Of a stretch of DNA of 64,000 bases, positions 22,979-35,800 are shown in pieces. The stretch is from assembly GCA_022432975.1 (NCBI GenBank), contig CM039502.1, positions 27,078,996 to 27,142,995 of the forward strand, given 5' to 3'. Source of the DNA: Begonia masoniana (Eukaryota > Streptophyta > Magnoliopsida > Cucurbitales > Begoniaceae). Each line of letters begins with the position of its first letter. The stretch's first letter is position 1. Made by a program: the position numbers and the translations under genes. Below the pieces are notes generated by a model. It was not told the origin of the DNA. It ran no database searches and was given only the letters and a program-made list of their open reading frames with translations.

Positions 22979-25900
22979 GATGATGAAAGTGCTATTTTGT
23001 CGTCTAGCGATCGGCAGATGTAGTGTCTAAGCCATCGGATGATGAAAGTGCTATTTTGTCGTCTAGCGATCGGCAGATGTAGTGTCTAAGCCATCGGATG
23101 ATGAAAGTGCTATTTTGTCGTCTAGTGATCGGCAGATGTAGTGTCTAAGCCATCGGATGATGAAAGTGCTATTTTGTCGTCTAGCGATCGGCAGATGTAG
23201 TGTCTAAGCCATCGGATGATGAAAGTGCTATTTTGTCGTCTAGCGATCGGCAGATGTAGTGTCTAAGCCATCGGATGATGAAAGTGCTATTTTGTCGTCT
23301 AGCGATCGGCAGATGTAGTGTCTAAGCCATCGGATGATGAAAGTGCTATTTTGTCGTCTAGCGATCGGCAGATGTAGTGTCTAAGCCATCGGATGATGAA
23401 AGTGCTATTTTGTCGTCTAGTGATCGGCAGATGTAGTGTCTAAGCCATCGGATGATGAAAGTGCTATTTTGTCGTCTAGTGATCGGCAGATGTAGTGTCT
23501 AAGCCATCGGATGATGAAAGTGCTATTTTGTCGTCTAGCGATCGGCAGATGTAGTGTCTAAGCCATCGGATGATGAAAGTGCTATTTTGTCGTCTAGTGA
23601 TCGGCAGATGTAGTGTCTAAGCCATCGGATGATGAAAGTGCTATTTTGTCGTCTAGTGATCGGCAGATGTAGTGTCTAAGCCATCGGATGATGAAAGTGC
23701 TATTTTGTCGTCTAGCGATCGGCAGATGTAGTGTCTAAGCCATCGGATGATGAAAGTGCTATTTTGTCGTCTAGCGATCGGCAGATGTAGTGTCTAAGCC
23801 ATCGGATGATGAAAGTGCTATTTTGTCGTCTAGTGATCGGCAGATGTAGTGTCTAAGCCATCGGATGATGAAAGTGCTATTTTGTCGTCTAGTGATCGGC
23901 AGATGTAGTGTCTAAGCCATCGGATGATGAAAGTGCTATTTTGTCGTCTAGCGATCGGCAGATGTAGTGTCTAAGCCATCGGATGATGAAAGTGCTATTT
24001 TGTCGTCTAGCGATCGGCAGATGTAGTGTCTAAGCCATCGGATGATGAAAGTGCTATTTTGTCGTCTAGCGATCGGCAGATGTAGTGTCTAAGCCATCGG
24101 ATGATGAAAGTGCTATTTTGTCGTCTAGCGATCGGCAGATGTAGTGTCTAAGCCATCGGATGATGAAAGTGCTATTTTGTCGTCTAGCGATCGGCAGATG
24201 TAGTGTCTAAGCCATCGGATGATGAAAGTGCTATTTTGTCGTCTAGCGATCGGCAGATGTAGTGTCTAAGCCATCGGATGATGAAAGTGCTATTTTGTCG
24301 TCTAGTGATCGGCAGATGTAGTGTCTAAGCCATCGGATGATGAAAGTGCTATTTTGTCGTCTAGTGATCGGCAGATGTAGTGTCTAAGCCATCGGATGAT
24401 GAAAGTGCTATTTTGTCGTCTAGTGATCGGCAGATGTAGTGTCTAAGCCATCGGATGATGAAAGTGCTATTTTGTCGTCTAGTGATCGGCAGATGTAGTG
24501 TCTAAGCCATCGGATGATGAAAGTGCTATTTTGTCGTCTAGCGATCGGCAGATGTAGTGTCTAAGCCATCGGATGATGAAAGTGCTATTTTGTCGTCTAG
24601 TGATCGGCAGATGTAGTGTCTAAGCCATCGGATGATGAAAGTGCTATTTTGTCGTCTAGTGATCGGCAGATGTAGTGTCTAAGCCATCGGATGATGAAAG
24701 TGCTATTTTGTCGTCTAGTGATCGGCAGATGTAGTGTCTAAGCCATCGGATGATGAAAGTGCTATTTTGTCGTCTAGTGATCGGCAGATGTAGTGTCTAA
24801 GCCATCGGATGATGAAAGTGCTATTTTGTCGTCTAGTGATCGGCAGATGTAGTGTCTAAGCCATCGGATGATGAAAGTGCTATTTTGTCGTCTAGCGATC
24901 GGCAGATGTAGTGTCTAAGCCATCGGATGATGAAAGTGCTATTTTGTCGTCTAGTGATCGGCAGATGTAGTGTCTAAGCCATCGGATGATGAAAGTGCTA
25001 TTTTGTCGTCTAGTGATCGGCAGATGTAGTGTCTAAGCCATCGGATGATGAAAGTGCTATTTTGTCGTCTAGTGATCGGCAGATGTAGTGTCTAAGCCAT
25101 CGGATGATGAAAGTGCTATTTTGTCGTCTAGCGATCGGCAGATGTAGTGTCTAAGCCATCGGATGATGAAAGTGCTATTTTGTCGTCTAGCGATCGGCAG
25201 ATGTAGTGTCTAAGCCATCGGATGATGAAAGTGCTATTTTGTCGTCTAGCGATCGGCAGATGTAGTGTCTAAGCCATCGGATGATGAAAGTGCTATTTTG
25301 TCGTCTAGCGATCGGCAGATGTAGTGTCTAAGCCATCGGATGATGAAAGTGCTATTTTGTCGTCTAGCGATCGGCAGATGTAGTGTCTAAGCCATCGGAT
25401 GATGAAAGTGCTATTTTGTCGTCTAGCGATCGGCAGATGTAGTGTCTAAGCCATCGGATGATGAAAGTGCTATTTTGTCGTCTAGTGATCGGCAGATGTA
25501 GTGTCTAAGCCATCGGATGATGAAAGTGCTATTTTGTCGTCTAGTGATCGGCAGATGTAGTGTCTAAGCCATCGGATGATGAAAGTGCTATTTTGTCGTC
25601 TAGCGATCGGCAGATGTAGTGTCTAAGCCATCGGATGATGAAAGTGCTATTTTGTCGTCTAGCGATCGGCAGATGTAGTGTCTAAGCCATCGGATGATGA
25701 AAGTGCTATTTTGTCGTCTAGCGATCGGCAGATGTAGTGTCTAAGCCATCGGATGATGAAAGTGCTATTTTGTCGTCTAGTGATCGGCAGATGTAGTGTC
25801 TAAGCCATCGGATGATGAAAGTGCTATTTTGTCGTCTAGCGATCGGCAGATGTAGTGTCTAAGCCATCGGATGATGAAAGTGCTATTTTGTCGTCTAGCG

Positions 25901-27528
25901 ATCGGCAGATGTAGTGTCTAAGCCATCGGATGATGAAAGTGCTATTTTGTCGTCTAGCGATCGGCAGATGTAGTGTCTAAGCCATCGGATGATGAAAGTG
26001 CTATTTTGTCGTCTAGTGATCGGCAGATGTAGTGTCTAAGCCATCGGATGATGAAAGTGCTATTTTGTCGTCTAGTGATCGGCAGATGTAGTGTCTAAGC
26101 CATCGGATGATGAAAGTGCTATTTTGTCGTCTAGCGATCGGCAGATGTAGTGTCTAAGCCATCGGATGATGAAAGTGCTATTTTGTCGTCTAGCGATCGG
26201 CAGATGTAGTGTCTAAGCCATCGGATGATGAAAGTGCTATTTTGTCGTCTAGCGATCGGCAGATGTAGTGTCTAAGCCATCGGATGATGAAAGTGCTATT
26301 TTGTCGTCTAGTGATCGGCAGATGTAGTGTCTAAGCCATCGGATGATGAAAGTGCTATTTTGTCGTCTAGTGATCGGCAGATGTAGTGTCTAAGCCATCG
26401 GATGATGAAAGTGCTATTTTGTCGTCTAGCGATCGGCAGATGTAGTGTCTAAGCCATCGGATGATGAAAGTGCTATTTTGTCGTCTAGCGATCGGCAGAT
26501 GTAGTGTCTAAGCCATCGGATGATGAAAGTGCTATTTTGTCGTCTAGCGATCGGCAGATGTAGTGTCTAAGCCATCGGATGATGAAAGTGCTATTTTGTC
26601 GTCTAGCGATCGGCAGATGTAGTGTCTAAGCCATCGGATGATGAAAGTGCTATTTTGTCGTCTAGCGATCGGCAGATGTAGTGTCTAAGCCATCGGATGA
26701 TGAAAGTGCTATTTTGTCGTCTAGCGATCGGCAGATGTAGTGTCTAAGCCATCGGATGATGAAAGTGCTATTTTGTCGTCTAGCGATCGGCAGATGTAGT
26801 GTCTAAGCCATCGGATGATGAAAGTGCTATTTTGTCGTCTAGCGATCGGCAGATGTAGTGTCTAAGCCATCGGATGATGAAAGTGCTATTTTGTCGTCTA
26901 GCGATCGGCAGATGTAGTGTCTAAGCCATCGGATGATGAAAGTGCTATTTTGTCGTCTAGCGATCGGCAGATGTAGTGTCTAAGCCATCGGATGATGAAA
27001 GTGCTATTTTGTCGTCTAGCGATCGGCAGATGTAGTGTCTAAGCCATCGGATGATGAAAGTGCTATTTTGTCGTCTAGCGATCGGCAGATGTAGTGTCTA
27101 AGCCATCGGATGATGAAAGTGCTATTTTGTCGTCTAGCGATCGGCAGATGTAGTGTCTAAGCCATCGGATGATGAAAGTGCTATTTTGTCGTCTAGCGAT
27201 CGGCAGATGTAGTGTCTAAGCCATCGGATGATGAAAGTGCTATTTTGTCGTCTAGCGATCGGCAGATGTAGTGTCTAAGCCATCGGATGATGAAAATGCT
27301 ATTTTGTCATCCAGCGATCGGCAGATGTAGTGTCTAAGCCATCGGATGATGAAAGTGCTATTTTGTCGTCTAGTGATCGGCAGATGTAGTGTCTAAGCCA
27401 TCGGATGATGAAAGTGCTATTTTGTCGTCTAGCGATCGGCAGATGTAGTGTCTAAGCCATCGGATGATGAAAGTGCTATTTTGTCGTCTAGCGATCGGCA
27501 GATGTAGTGTCTAAGCCATCGGATGATG
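22979..27528 (+). repeat. 59-bp tandem array, ~77 copies
   Basis: Unit: gatgaaagtgctattttgtc, then gtctag(c/t)gatcgg, cagatgtagtgtctaagcc and atcg. The only common variant is C or T in ctag[c/t]gatcgg. T units come mainly in short runs before about 26400, and the last ~1 kb is almost all C. One unit near 27290 has two further changes. Confidence 0.93.
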
Positions 27529-28788
27529 TGAGTATTCTCTTATTGTTTAATGTCCAGGTAATATTTTAAGTCGGTCACGTGAAGCACACATGACCACCGG
27601 TCGATGTAGGGTAAATATGAACATCTAGTGGAGAATGTTCGGGACCGGGCGATGTCTTTAATTATGCACGTGCAATGCCCGTGACCACCGGTGGATGTCT
27701 ATTGCTGGTTGAGATTAGATGTGTTGCGTGGTGGACACGTGATCATCGGTCGATGTGAGTCTATAACTCTATCGGTAGATGCAGATCAAGAGATGTTGGA
27801 AAAAAAAAAAAAAAAAGAGAAAACAAAGAGGGAATAATATTAACCCTAACCATGAACAAGGTGTTAGGAAGTAAGAATCAAATGATTAAGAGATTAAGAT
27901 ATGGATTATGTGACGATCCCTTCTTGGGTCGTTACATACAGTGCATTAAACCCAAACTTCTTTCCTTAAATACGTTATCCACTTTTAAATTTCCAATTAC
28001 TCTTATGCCCTTGCCTAGTCATCCACTAACCCTACTTTAATTATTTTCATTTAAAGTGTACCATTAATTAAAAGAATAGAGAATTAATCCGATAGAACCG
28101 GGTGTTACATAAAGCCAAATTGATGTTTAAAAGAAGGTAAGATTGAGGAGTAAAAGACAATAACCTTGTCTTCTTCTCCTCTCCCACGAAAACTAACAGC
28201 CAAGGAGGATCTCACCTCCATTTTTCCTCCAATTCTTCAAGATCAAAGGTTAGTTTTAGATGAGTTTTGCAATTTATGCATACCTTTAGGAGTTTTATGC
28301 ATTTTTAGTGGGTTTTGGTGAGTTTTAGAGGAGTTGATGAAACCCTAAAGGGGAGTTTCAAAAATTTTCTTTCCTTTCTGTGTTTTTATTTTTGCTAATT
28401 TGGAAGCTTAGACATTATATAGAGTGGTATTGATTGATTATATAGAAATATTTGAAGTTTAGTTGAATTTCGTTGAAAATTGGAAAAATTAAGCTATCTG
28501 TAACCAGTTCTGTTCTGTAAAATCTGACCAGTTATCTTGTTTGGTTTTAAAAAATAGATTAATGCATTTGATAGTAGACATGTAGAGGTTTACGGAATGT
28601 ATTGGATCGTTCAAATCTGACAAAAAATGAGACAGTTATGGCCGATTGAAAATTGGGCAACAAACAGGGGGAAATTTCGGGATTTTTGGTTGAATGTTTT
28701 AAAGTTAGTTTGGTTTGTTGCTAGAGTTAGAGTAGGCATCCCTTAGATTTGTTTGATGATTACTAAGTTAATTCCATGAATATGTTAG

Positions 28789-28846
28789 GTTACCGAGTTG
28801 AGCAATTGACATAATAGAAGCAAGTGAATACTTTATAGAGATCCAG
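28789..28846 (+). other. Splice-bounded 58-bp segment in SL-2, donor decayed
   Basis: Preceded by tatgttag and followed by cag|ataagt, where a G-to-A change has removed the GT. Same length as in SL-1. Confidence 0.45.
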
Positions 28847-29219
28847 ATAAGTAGTGGATTGTTTGTGTTTTACCTTAGGACCTACACCATGGAACGGTAG
28901 GGTTTAATTGTTTGTTTGTTGGTTGATCATATGTGTTGACATGCATCATGGTTTTTGAACTACGAAAAACGAGATTTGAGCATGTTTACAAAATGAGAGT
29001 ATGCAATGTAAGAAGATAAGAAGAGTTGTAACGTGGTCTTGAGTAGAGTCACCTAGTCGAGGGATGGTGCTTGTGTTGTAGCACTTTGAGAGGGTCTCTA
29101 CGATAGAAGCACTAATGAAAATACGTAAGATGTCGTGAGTAGGAACGCCTCATTGTTAACGTGCTAGTGAGAAAGCACTAGAGGGTTCTATGATCGATGT
29201 TGGGAGGAGATCGTCGTAT

Positions 29220-29320
29220 GGCCGTCCTGTGTGTGGACATGACATGTGCCTCCGATCTAGCTCTGCTGGATCAAGGTGTGGCCTTCCTGAGTGGTAATAG
29301 GATGGGTGCCTACTTGATCC
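29220..29320 (+). repeat. Two-copy cassette in SL-2
   Basis: Two diverged copies of the ggccgtcctg unit of SL-1, at the same place between donor- and acceptor-like sites. Confidence 0.6.
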
Positions 29321-30113
29321 ACACGAGAAAATGAAAGATTAATAAAGTGAAAACGAAACGAGAACAACATTGAGTGTAGAAATCGCATGTGCTAGGGGTT
29401 GAGTTTATGCATTGTTTTAAGTTCATTGTTCCCTACTTGCTAAGCATTAGGCTTACGTTTTGTGTTCTATGGTGTATGTGACGACGAGCTTTCAGTTGAG
29501 CTTTACGAGCATGGCCAGGACAAGGATGGTAGTTGGTGACACACTTTTCTATGCCGGTGCTGGTAGTGTTGTTGGGGCGCCTTGACCATAGCGGGGAGGT
29601 GTGATGTTTTGGTAGATATTTTGATGAAAAGAATTTGGGTTGTATATATGTTAGGGTACTTAGAACTCTTTTGGTGTGTGAATTTGTATTTTGAAGTATA
29701 AAATAGTATTTTGGTACATATAATACGGTTTGAATTACAGGTTTTAGTTTTAAATGTTTTAAGCATTATACTGCTCGAATTTTTGAAAGAAAGTTGTCTT
29801 TTAAATCGTTTTGGATGTAGATTTGGAGTTGCCAAGTGGATTAGAAGTTGAGTGCTGTTTTTTTACAGAACTAAAGGTTTCTGGGTGAGTAGGTGTTGAC
29901 CGGGAGCTCTGCTAGTTGCTTTTAAACTAAAAATTTCTTTTATGTTCTTTTTATTTTTAATTAATGACGAGTCTTCCACTGCAAGGATGTTCTTTTAATG
30001 TTTTAAAATGATGTCGTTTAGGAACAAGAGTCAAAATTTAAATTTATATGCATTTCGAGTGTGACGTGAGTAGTTAGTAGCAAACCGGGTCTAAGTTGGA
30101 CTGTGGCGTTACA

Positions 30114-30210
30114 ATCTCTATGTCACATAGGAATATATATATATAATATCTAAATGAGCATCTGCCAATGTGAGACGTTAACCCAGAAATTCAAATACAA
30201 TTGAAGATCA
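30114..30210. other. 97 bp of unassigned DNA between LTRs
   Basis: AT-rich, with a short (AT)n run; not part of any repeat recognised here. It ends in gatca, the left target duplication of the minus-strand solo LTR that follows. Confidence 0.6.
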
Positions 30211-30437
30211 TGTAACGCCCCCGAACCCACCTCGGCTCGGTGCATTACTTTGCTCACGAACCCCACGTTTAAAACGTGATTTAAAATAATTTTTGATAAA
30301 ATTTTAACTCGATTTTTGGATTTTTTGAACCCTCAAAATTTGTTGGAAAACGTGCCCAAAATACGTGCAAAACGTGCCGAAAAAGATCGGGTTAAAACAT
30401 ATTAGAAATAGGAAAAATAAAATTAAAAATTAAAAAT

Positions 30438-30535
30438 CGATCGGCGTACAGCGCCTATTTATCGGCAACCTCTCGGGTTGCCAGGCGAGCTACAGTAAAT
30501 TGCACCGATCGATCGGCGCTAAGCGCTGTGAGCGC
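30438..30535 (-). other. GC-rich hairpin cluster near the 3' end of LTR A
   Basis: Within AT-rich LTR DNA. It includes GGCAACC-loop-GGTTGCC, two gatcgatcggcg-type palindromes and GGCGCTAAGCGC-like dyads. A related cluster lies at 52065-52225 in LTR C2. SL-1 and SL-2 lack it. Confidence 0.55.
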
Positions 30536-30780
30536 CCACGCAGTGCCCTCCGTGCCCTTCCTCGACACCAGCACCTATCCACACTTTTCTCCATTTTCCT
30601 TCAAACCACACATCATCTGTAACACCCGACAACTTCAGCCAGCTGACTTCCTAACTGTATTAACGGTCATAAATATTCAATCTTCACGGTTTAGAGTTTT
30701 ATACCAAGAATAATTAATTTTATGTGGATTTAAACTAGGTTGAGTAGCAAAGTTGTAATAATGGAGGGTGATGACCAATA

Positions 30781-32889
30781 TATGAATGATGAATATGATC
30801 CATGACTATGAATGATGAATATGATCCATGACTATGAATGATGAATATGATCCATGACTATGAATGATGAATATGATCCATGACTATGAATGATGAATAT
30901 GATCCATGACTATGAATGATGAATATGATCCATGACTATGAATGATGAATATGATCCATGACTATGAATGATGAATATGATCCATGACTATGAATGATGA
31001 ATATGATCCATGACTATGAATGATGAATATGATCCATGACTATGAATGATGAATATGATCCATGACTATGAATGATGAATATGATCCATGACTATGAATG
31101 ATGAATATGATCCATGACTATGAATGATGAATATGATCCATGACTATGAATGATGAATATGATCCATGACTATGAATGATGAATATGATCCATGACTATG
31201 AATGATGAATATGATCCATGACTATGAATGATGAATATGATCCATGACTATGAATGATGAATATGATCCATGACTATGAATGATGAATATGATCCATGAC
31301 TATGAATGATGAATATGATCCATGACTATGAATGATGAATATGATCCATGACTATGAATGATGAATATGATCCATGACTATGAATGATGAATATGATCCA
31401 TGACTATGAATGATGAATATGATCCATGACTATGAATGATGAATATGATCCATGACTATGAATGATGAATATGATCCATGACTATGAATGATGAATATGA
31501 TCCATGACTATGAATGATGAATATGATCCATGACTATGAATGATGAATATGATCCATGACTATGAATGATGAATATGATCCATGACTATGAATGATGAAT
31601 ATGATCCATGACTATGAATGATGAATATGATCCATGACTATGAATGATGAATATGATCCATGACTATGAATGATGAATATGATCCATGACTATGAATGAT
31701 GAATATGATCCATGACTATGAATGATGAATATGATCCATGACTATGAATGATGAATATGATCCATGACTATGAATGATGAATATGATCCATGACTATGAA
31801 TGATGAATATGATCCATGACTATGAATGATGAATATGATCCATGACTATGAATGATGAATATGATCCATGACTATGAATGATGAATATGATCCATGACTA
31901 TGAATGATGAATATGATCCATGACTATGAATGATGAATATGATCCATGACTATGAATGATGAATATGATCCATGACTATGAATGATGAATATGATCCATG
32001 ACTATGAATGATGAATATGATCCATGACTATGAATGATGAATATGATCCATGACTATGAATGATGAATATGATCCATGACTATGAATGATGAATATGATC
32101 CATGACTATGAATGATGAATATGATCCATGACTATGAATGATGAATATGATCCATGACTATGAATGATGAATATGATCCATGACTATGAATGATGAATAT
32201 GATCCATGACTATGAATGATGAATATGATCCATGACTATGAATGATGAATATGATCCATGACTATGAATGATGAATATGATCCATGACTATGAATGATGA
32301 ATATGATCCATGACTATGAATGATGAATATGATCCATGACTATGAATGATGAATATGATCCATGACTATGAATGATGAATATGATCCATGACTATGAATG
32401 ATGAATATGATCCATGACTATGAATGATGAATATGATCCATGACTATGAATGATGAATATGATCCATGACTATGAATGATGAATATGATCCATGACTATG
32501 AATGATGAATATGATCCATGACTATGAATGATGAATATGATCCATGACTATGAATGATGAATATGATCCATGACTATGAATGATGAATATGATCCATGAC
32601 TATGAATGATGAATATGATCCATGACTATGAATGATGAATATGATCCATGACTATGAATGATGAATATGATCCATGACTATGAATGATGAATATGATCCA
32701 TGACTATGAATGATGAATATGATCCATGACTATGAATGATGAATATGATCCATGACTATGAATGATGAATATGATCCATGACTATGAATGATGAATATGA
32801 TCCATGACTATGAATGATGAATATGATCCATGACTATGAATGATGAATATGATCCATGACTATGAATGATGAATATGATCCATGACTAT
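30781..32889 (+). repeat. 26-bp array in E3 5' LTR, ~81 copies
   Basis: Same unit as at 20821-22978; no variants noticed by eye. Confidence 0.93.
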
Positions 32890-35800
32890 GAATGATGAAA
32901 GTGCTATTTTGTCGTCTAGCGATCGGCAGATGTAGTGTCTAAGCCATCGGATGATGAAAGTGCTATTTTGTCGTCTAGCGATCGGCAGATGTAGTGTCTA
33001 AGCCATCGGATGATGAAAGTGCTATTTTGTCGTCTAGCGATCGGCAGATGTAGTGTCTAAGCCATCGGATGATGAAAGTGCTATTTTGTCGTCTAGCGAT
33101 CGGCAGATGTAGTGTCTAAGCCATCGGATGATGAAAGTGCTATTTTGTCGTCTAGCGATCGGCAGATGTAGTGTCTAAGCCATCGGATGATGAAAGTGCT
33201 ATTTTGTCGTCTAGCGATCGGCAGATGTAGTGTCTAAGCCATCGGATGATGAAAGTGCTATTTTGTCGTCTAGCGATCGGCAGATGTAGTGTCTAAGCCA
33301 TCGGATGATGAAAGTGCTATTTTGTCGTCTAGCGATCGGCAGATGTAGTGTCTAAGCCATCGGATGATGAAAGTGCTATTTTGTCGTCTAGCGATCGGCA
33401 GATGTAGTGTCTAAGCCATCGGATGATGAAAGTGCTATTTTGTCGTCTAGCGATCGGCAGATGTAGTGTCTAAGCCATCGGATGATGAAAGTGCTATTTT
33501 GTCGTCTAGCGATCGGCAGATGTAGTGTCTAAGCCATCGGATGATGAAAGTGCTATTTTGTCGTCTAGCGATCGGCAGATGTAGTGTCTAAGCCATCGGA
33601 TGATGAAAGTGCTATTTTGTCGTCTAGCGATCGGCAGATGTAGTGTCTAAGCCATCGGATGATGAAAGTGCTATTTTGTCGTCTAGCGATCGGCAGATGT
33701 AGTGTCTAAGCCATCGGATGATGAAAGTGCTATTTTGTCGTCTAGCGATCGGCAGATGTAGTGTCTAAGCCATCGGATGATGAAAGTGCTATTTTGTCGT
33801 CTAGCGATCGGCAGATGTAGTGTCTAAGCCATCGGATGATGAAAGTGCTATTTTGTCGTCTAGCGATCGGCAGATGTAGTGTCTAAGCCATCGGATGATG
33901 AAAGTGCTATTTTGTCGTCTAGCGATCGGCAGATGTAGTGTCTAAGCCATCGGATGATGAAAGTGCTATTTTGTCGTCTAGCGATCGGCAGATGTAGTGT
34001 CTAAGCCATCGGATGATGAAAGTGCTATTTTGTCGTCTAGCGATCGGCAGATGTAGTGTCTAAGCCATCGGATGATGAAAGTGCTATTTTGTCGTCTAGC
34101 GATCGGCAGATGTAGTGTCTAAGCCATCGGATGATGAAAGTGCTATTTTGTCGTCTAGCGATCGGCAGATGTAGTGTCTAAGCCATCGGATGATGAAAGT
34201 GCTATTTTGTCGTCTAGCGATCGGCAGATGTAGTGTCTAAGCCATCGGATGATGAAAGTGCTATTTTGTCGTCTAGCGATCGGCAGATGTAGTGTCTAAG
34301 CCATCGGATGATGAAAGTGCTATTTTGTCGTCTAGCGATCGGCAGATGTAGTGTCTAAGCCATCGGATGATGAAAGTGCTATTTTGTCGTCTAGCGATCG
34401 GCAGATGTAGTGTCTAAGCCATCGGATGATGAAAGTGCTATTTTGTCGTCTAGCGATCGGCAGATGTAGTGTCTAAGCCATCGGATGATGAAAGTGCTAT
34501 TTTGTCGTCTAGCGATCGGCAGATGTAGTGTCTAAGCCATCGGATGATGAAAGTGCTATTTTGTCGTCTAGCGATCGGCAGATGTAGTGTCTAAGCCATC
34601 GGATGATGAAAGTGCTATTTTGTCGTCTAGCGATCGGCAGATGTAGTGTCTAAGCCATCGGATGATGAAAGTGCTATTTTGTCGTCTAGCGATCGGCAGA
34701 TGTAGTGTCTAAGCCATCGGATGATGAAAGTGCTATTTTGTCGTCTAGCGATCGGCAGATGTAGTGTCTAAGCCATCGGATGATGAAAGTGCTATTTTGT
34801 CGTCTAGCGATCGGCAGATGTAGTGTCTAAGCCATCGGATGATGAAAGTGCTATTTTGTCGTCTAGCGATCGGCAGATGTAGTGTCTAAGCCATCGGATG
34901 ATGAAAGTGCTATTTTGTCGTCTAGCGATCGGCAGATGTAGTGTCTAAGCCATCGGATGATGAAAGTGCTATTTTGTCGTCTAGCGATCGGCAGATGTAG
35001 TGTCTAAGCCATCGGATGATGAAAGTGCTATTTTGTCGTCTAGCGATCGGCAGATGTAGTGTCTAAGCCATCGGATGATGAAAGTGCTATTTTGTCGTCT
35101 AGCGATCGGCAGATGTAGTGTCTAAGCCATCGGATGATGAAAGTGCTATTTTGTCGTCTAGCGATCGGCAGATGTAGTGTCTAAGCCATCGGATGATGAA
35201 AGTGCTATTTTGTCGTCTAGCGATCGGCAGATGTAGTGTCTAAGCCATCGGATGATGAAAGTGCTATTTTGTCGTCTAGCGATCGGCAGATGTAGTGTCT
35301 AAGCCATCGGATGATGAAAGTGCTATTTTGTCGTCTAGCGATCGGCAGATGTAGTGTCTAAGCCATCGGATGATGAAAGTGCTATTTTGTCGTCTAGCGA
35401 TCGGCAGATGTAGTGTCTAAGCCATCGGATGATGAAAGTGCTATTTTGTCGTCTAGCGATCGGCAGATGTAGTGTCTAAGCCATCGGATGATGAAAGTGC
35501 TATTTTGTCGTCTAGCGATCGGCAGATGTAGTGTCTAAGCCATCGGATGATGAAAGTGCTATTTTGTCGTCTAGCGATCGGCAGATGTAGTGTCTAAGCC
35601 ATCGGATGATGAAAGTGCTATTTTGTCGTCTAGCGATCGGCAGATGTAGTGTCTAAGCCATCGGATGATGAAAGTGCTATTTTGTCGTCTAGCGATCGGC
35701 AGATGTAGTGTCTAAGCCATCGGATGATGAAAGTGCTATTTTGTCGTCTAGCGATCGGCAGATGTAGTGTCTAAGCCATCGGATGATGAAAGTGCTATTT

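Larger units (their letters stand above)
19748..27936 (+). mobile_element. Giant 8.2-kb solo LTR (B family)
   Basis: 8189 bp from tgtaacacccgacaacttc to gggtcgttaca, with the perfect 5-bp duplication tacag (19743-19747, 27937-27941). Its ends match those of the E3 LTRs, so it belongs to the same family. The first ~1.07 kb is ordinary LTR with a TATA box and a splice-bounded segment. About 6.7 kb is tandem array (26-bp then 59-bp units), and the last 0.4 kb is ordinary again, with a 17-base A run near 27800. About four fifths of the LTR is therefore satellite. It inserted into the E2 5' LTR. Confidence 0.93.
13505..28109 (-). mobile_element. E2: Ty3/gypsy LTR retrotransposon (D family), 3' part outside window
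   Basis: Minus-strand element. Its 5' LTR (17749-28109) is followed leftward by a primer site, gag-PR, RT-RH and IN, until E1 interrupts the integrase at 13505. The rest of IN and the 3' LTR must lie left of the window, beyond E1. E2 inserted into an SL-family LTR, whose right part is 28110-30113. Its coding region closely resembles E4. A B-family solo LTR later inserted into its 5' LTR. Confidence 0.92.
17749..28109 (-). repeat. E2 5' LTR (D family), split by an 8.2-kb solo LTR
   Basis: Reads on the minus strand from tgtaacacccggttc (at 28109) to ctcggggcgttaca (17749). Without the insert and its duplication it is about 2167 bp, close to the 2190 bp of the E4 LTR. Features include 3x76-bp repeats (18096-18324), a TGACGTCA site (18463), a two-copy cassette (19033-19228) and a splice-bounded segment (19378-19429). 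The pieces on either side of 19748-27936 rejoin in the same order as E4 LTR bases 56821-57030. Confidence 0.9.
28110..30113 (+). mobile_element. SL-family LTR, 3' portion (copy SL-2)
   Basis: The right part of an SL LTR split by E2; the left part would lie beyond E2, outside the window. It ends gactgtggcgttaca at 30113. Landmarks shared with SL-1 include cctacaccatggaacggtag, the 58-bp splice-bounded segment, the two-copy cassette (29220-29320) and GCTAAGCATTAGGCTTACG. The donor (cag|ataagt at 28847) and the second acceptor (ggtgtat) are both mutated, so it is an older copy. The low-complexity 3' part lacks the GC-rich hairpins of A and C2. Confidence 0.8.

Noticed and set aside
20821..27528. 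Centromeric satellite array
   Set aside because: Both array types are bounded by ordinary LTR sequence and target duplications, and unit lengths (26, 59 bp) are not nucleosome-sized; they are LTR-internal.
29503..29835. 110-residue minus-strand open frame
   Set aside because: Lies wholly in LTR remnant SL-2, antisense to it, with low-complexity sequence and no counterpart in SL-1 or C2.
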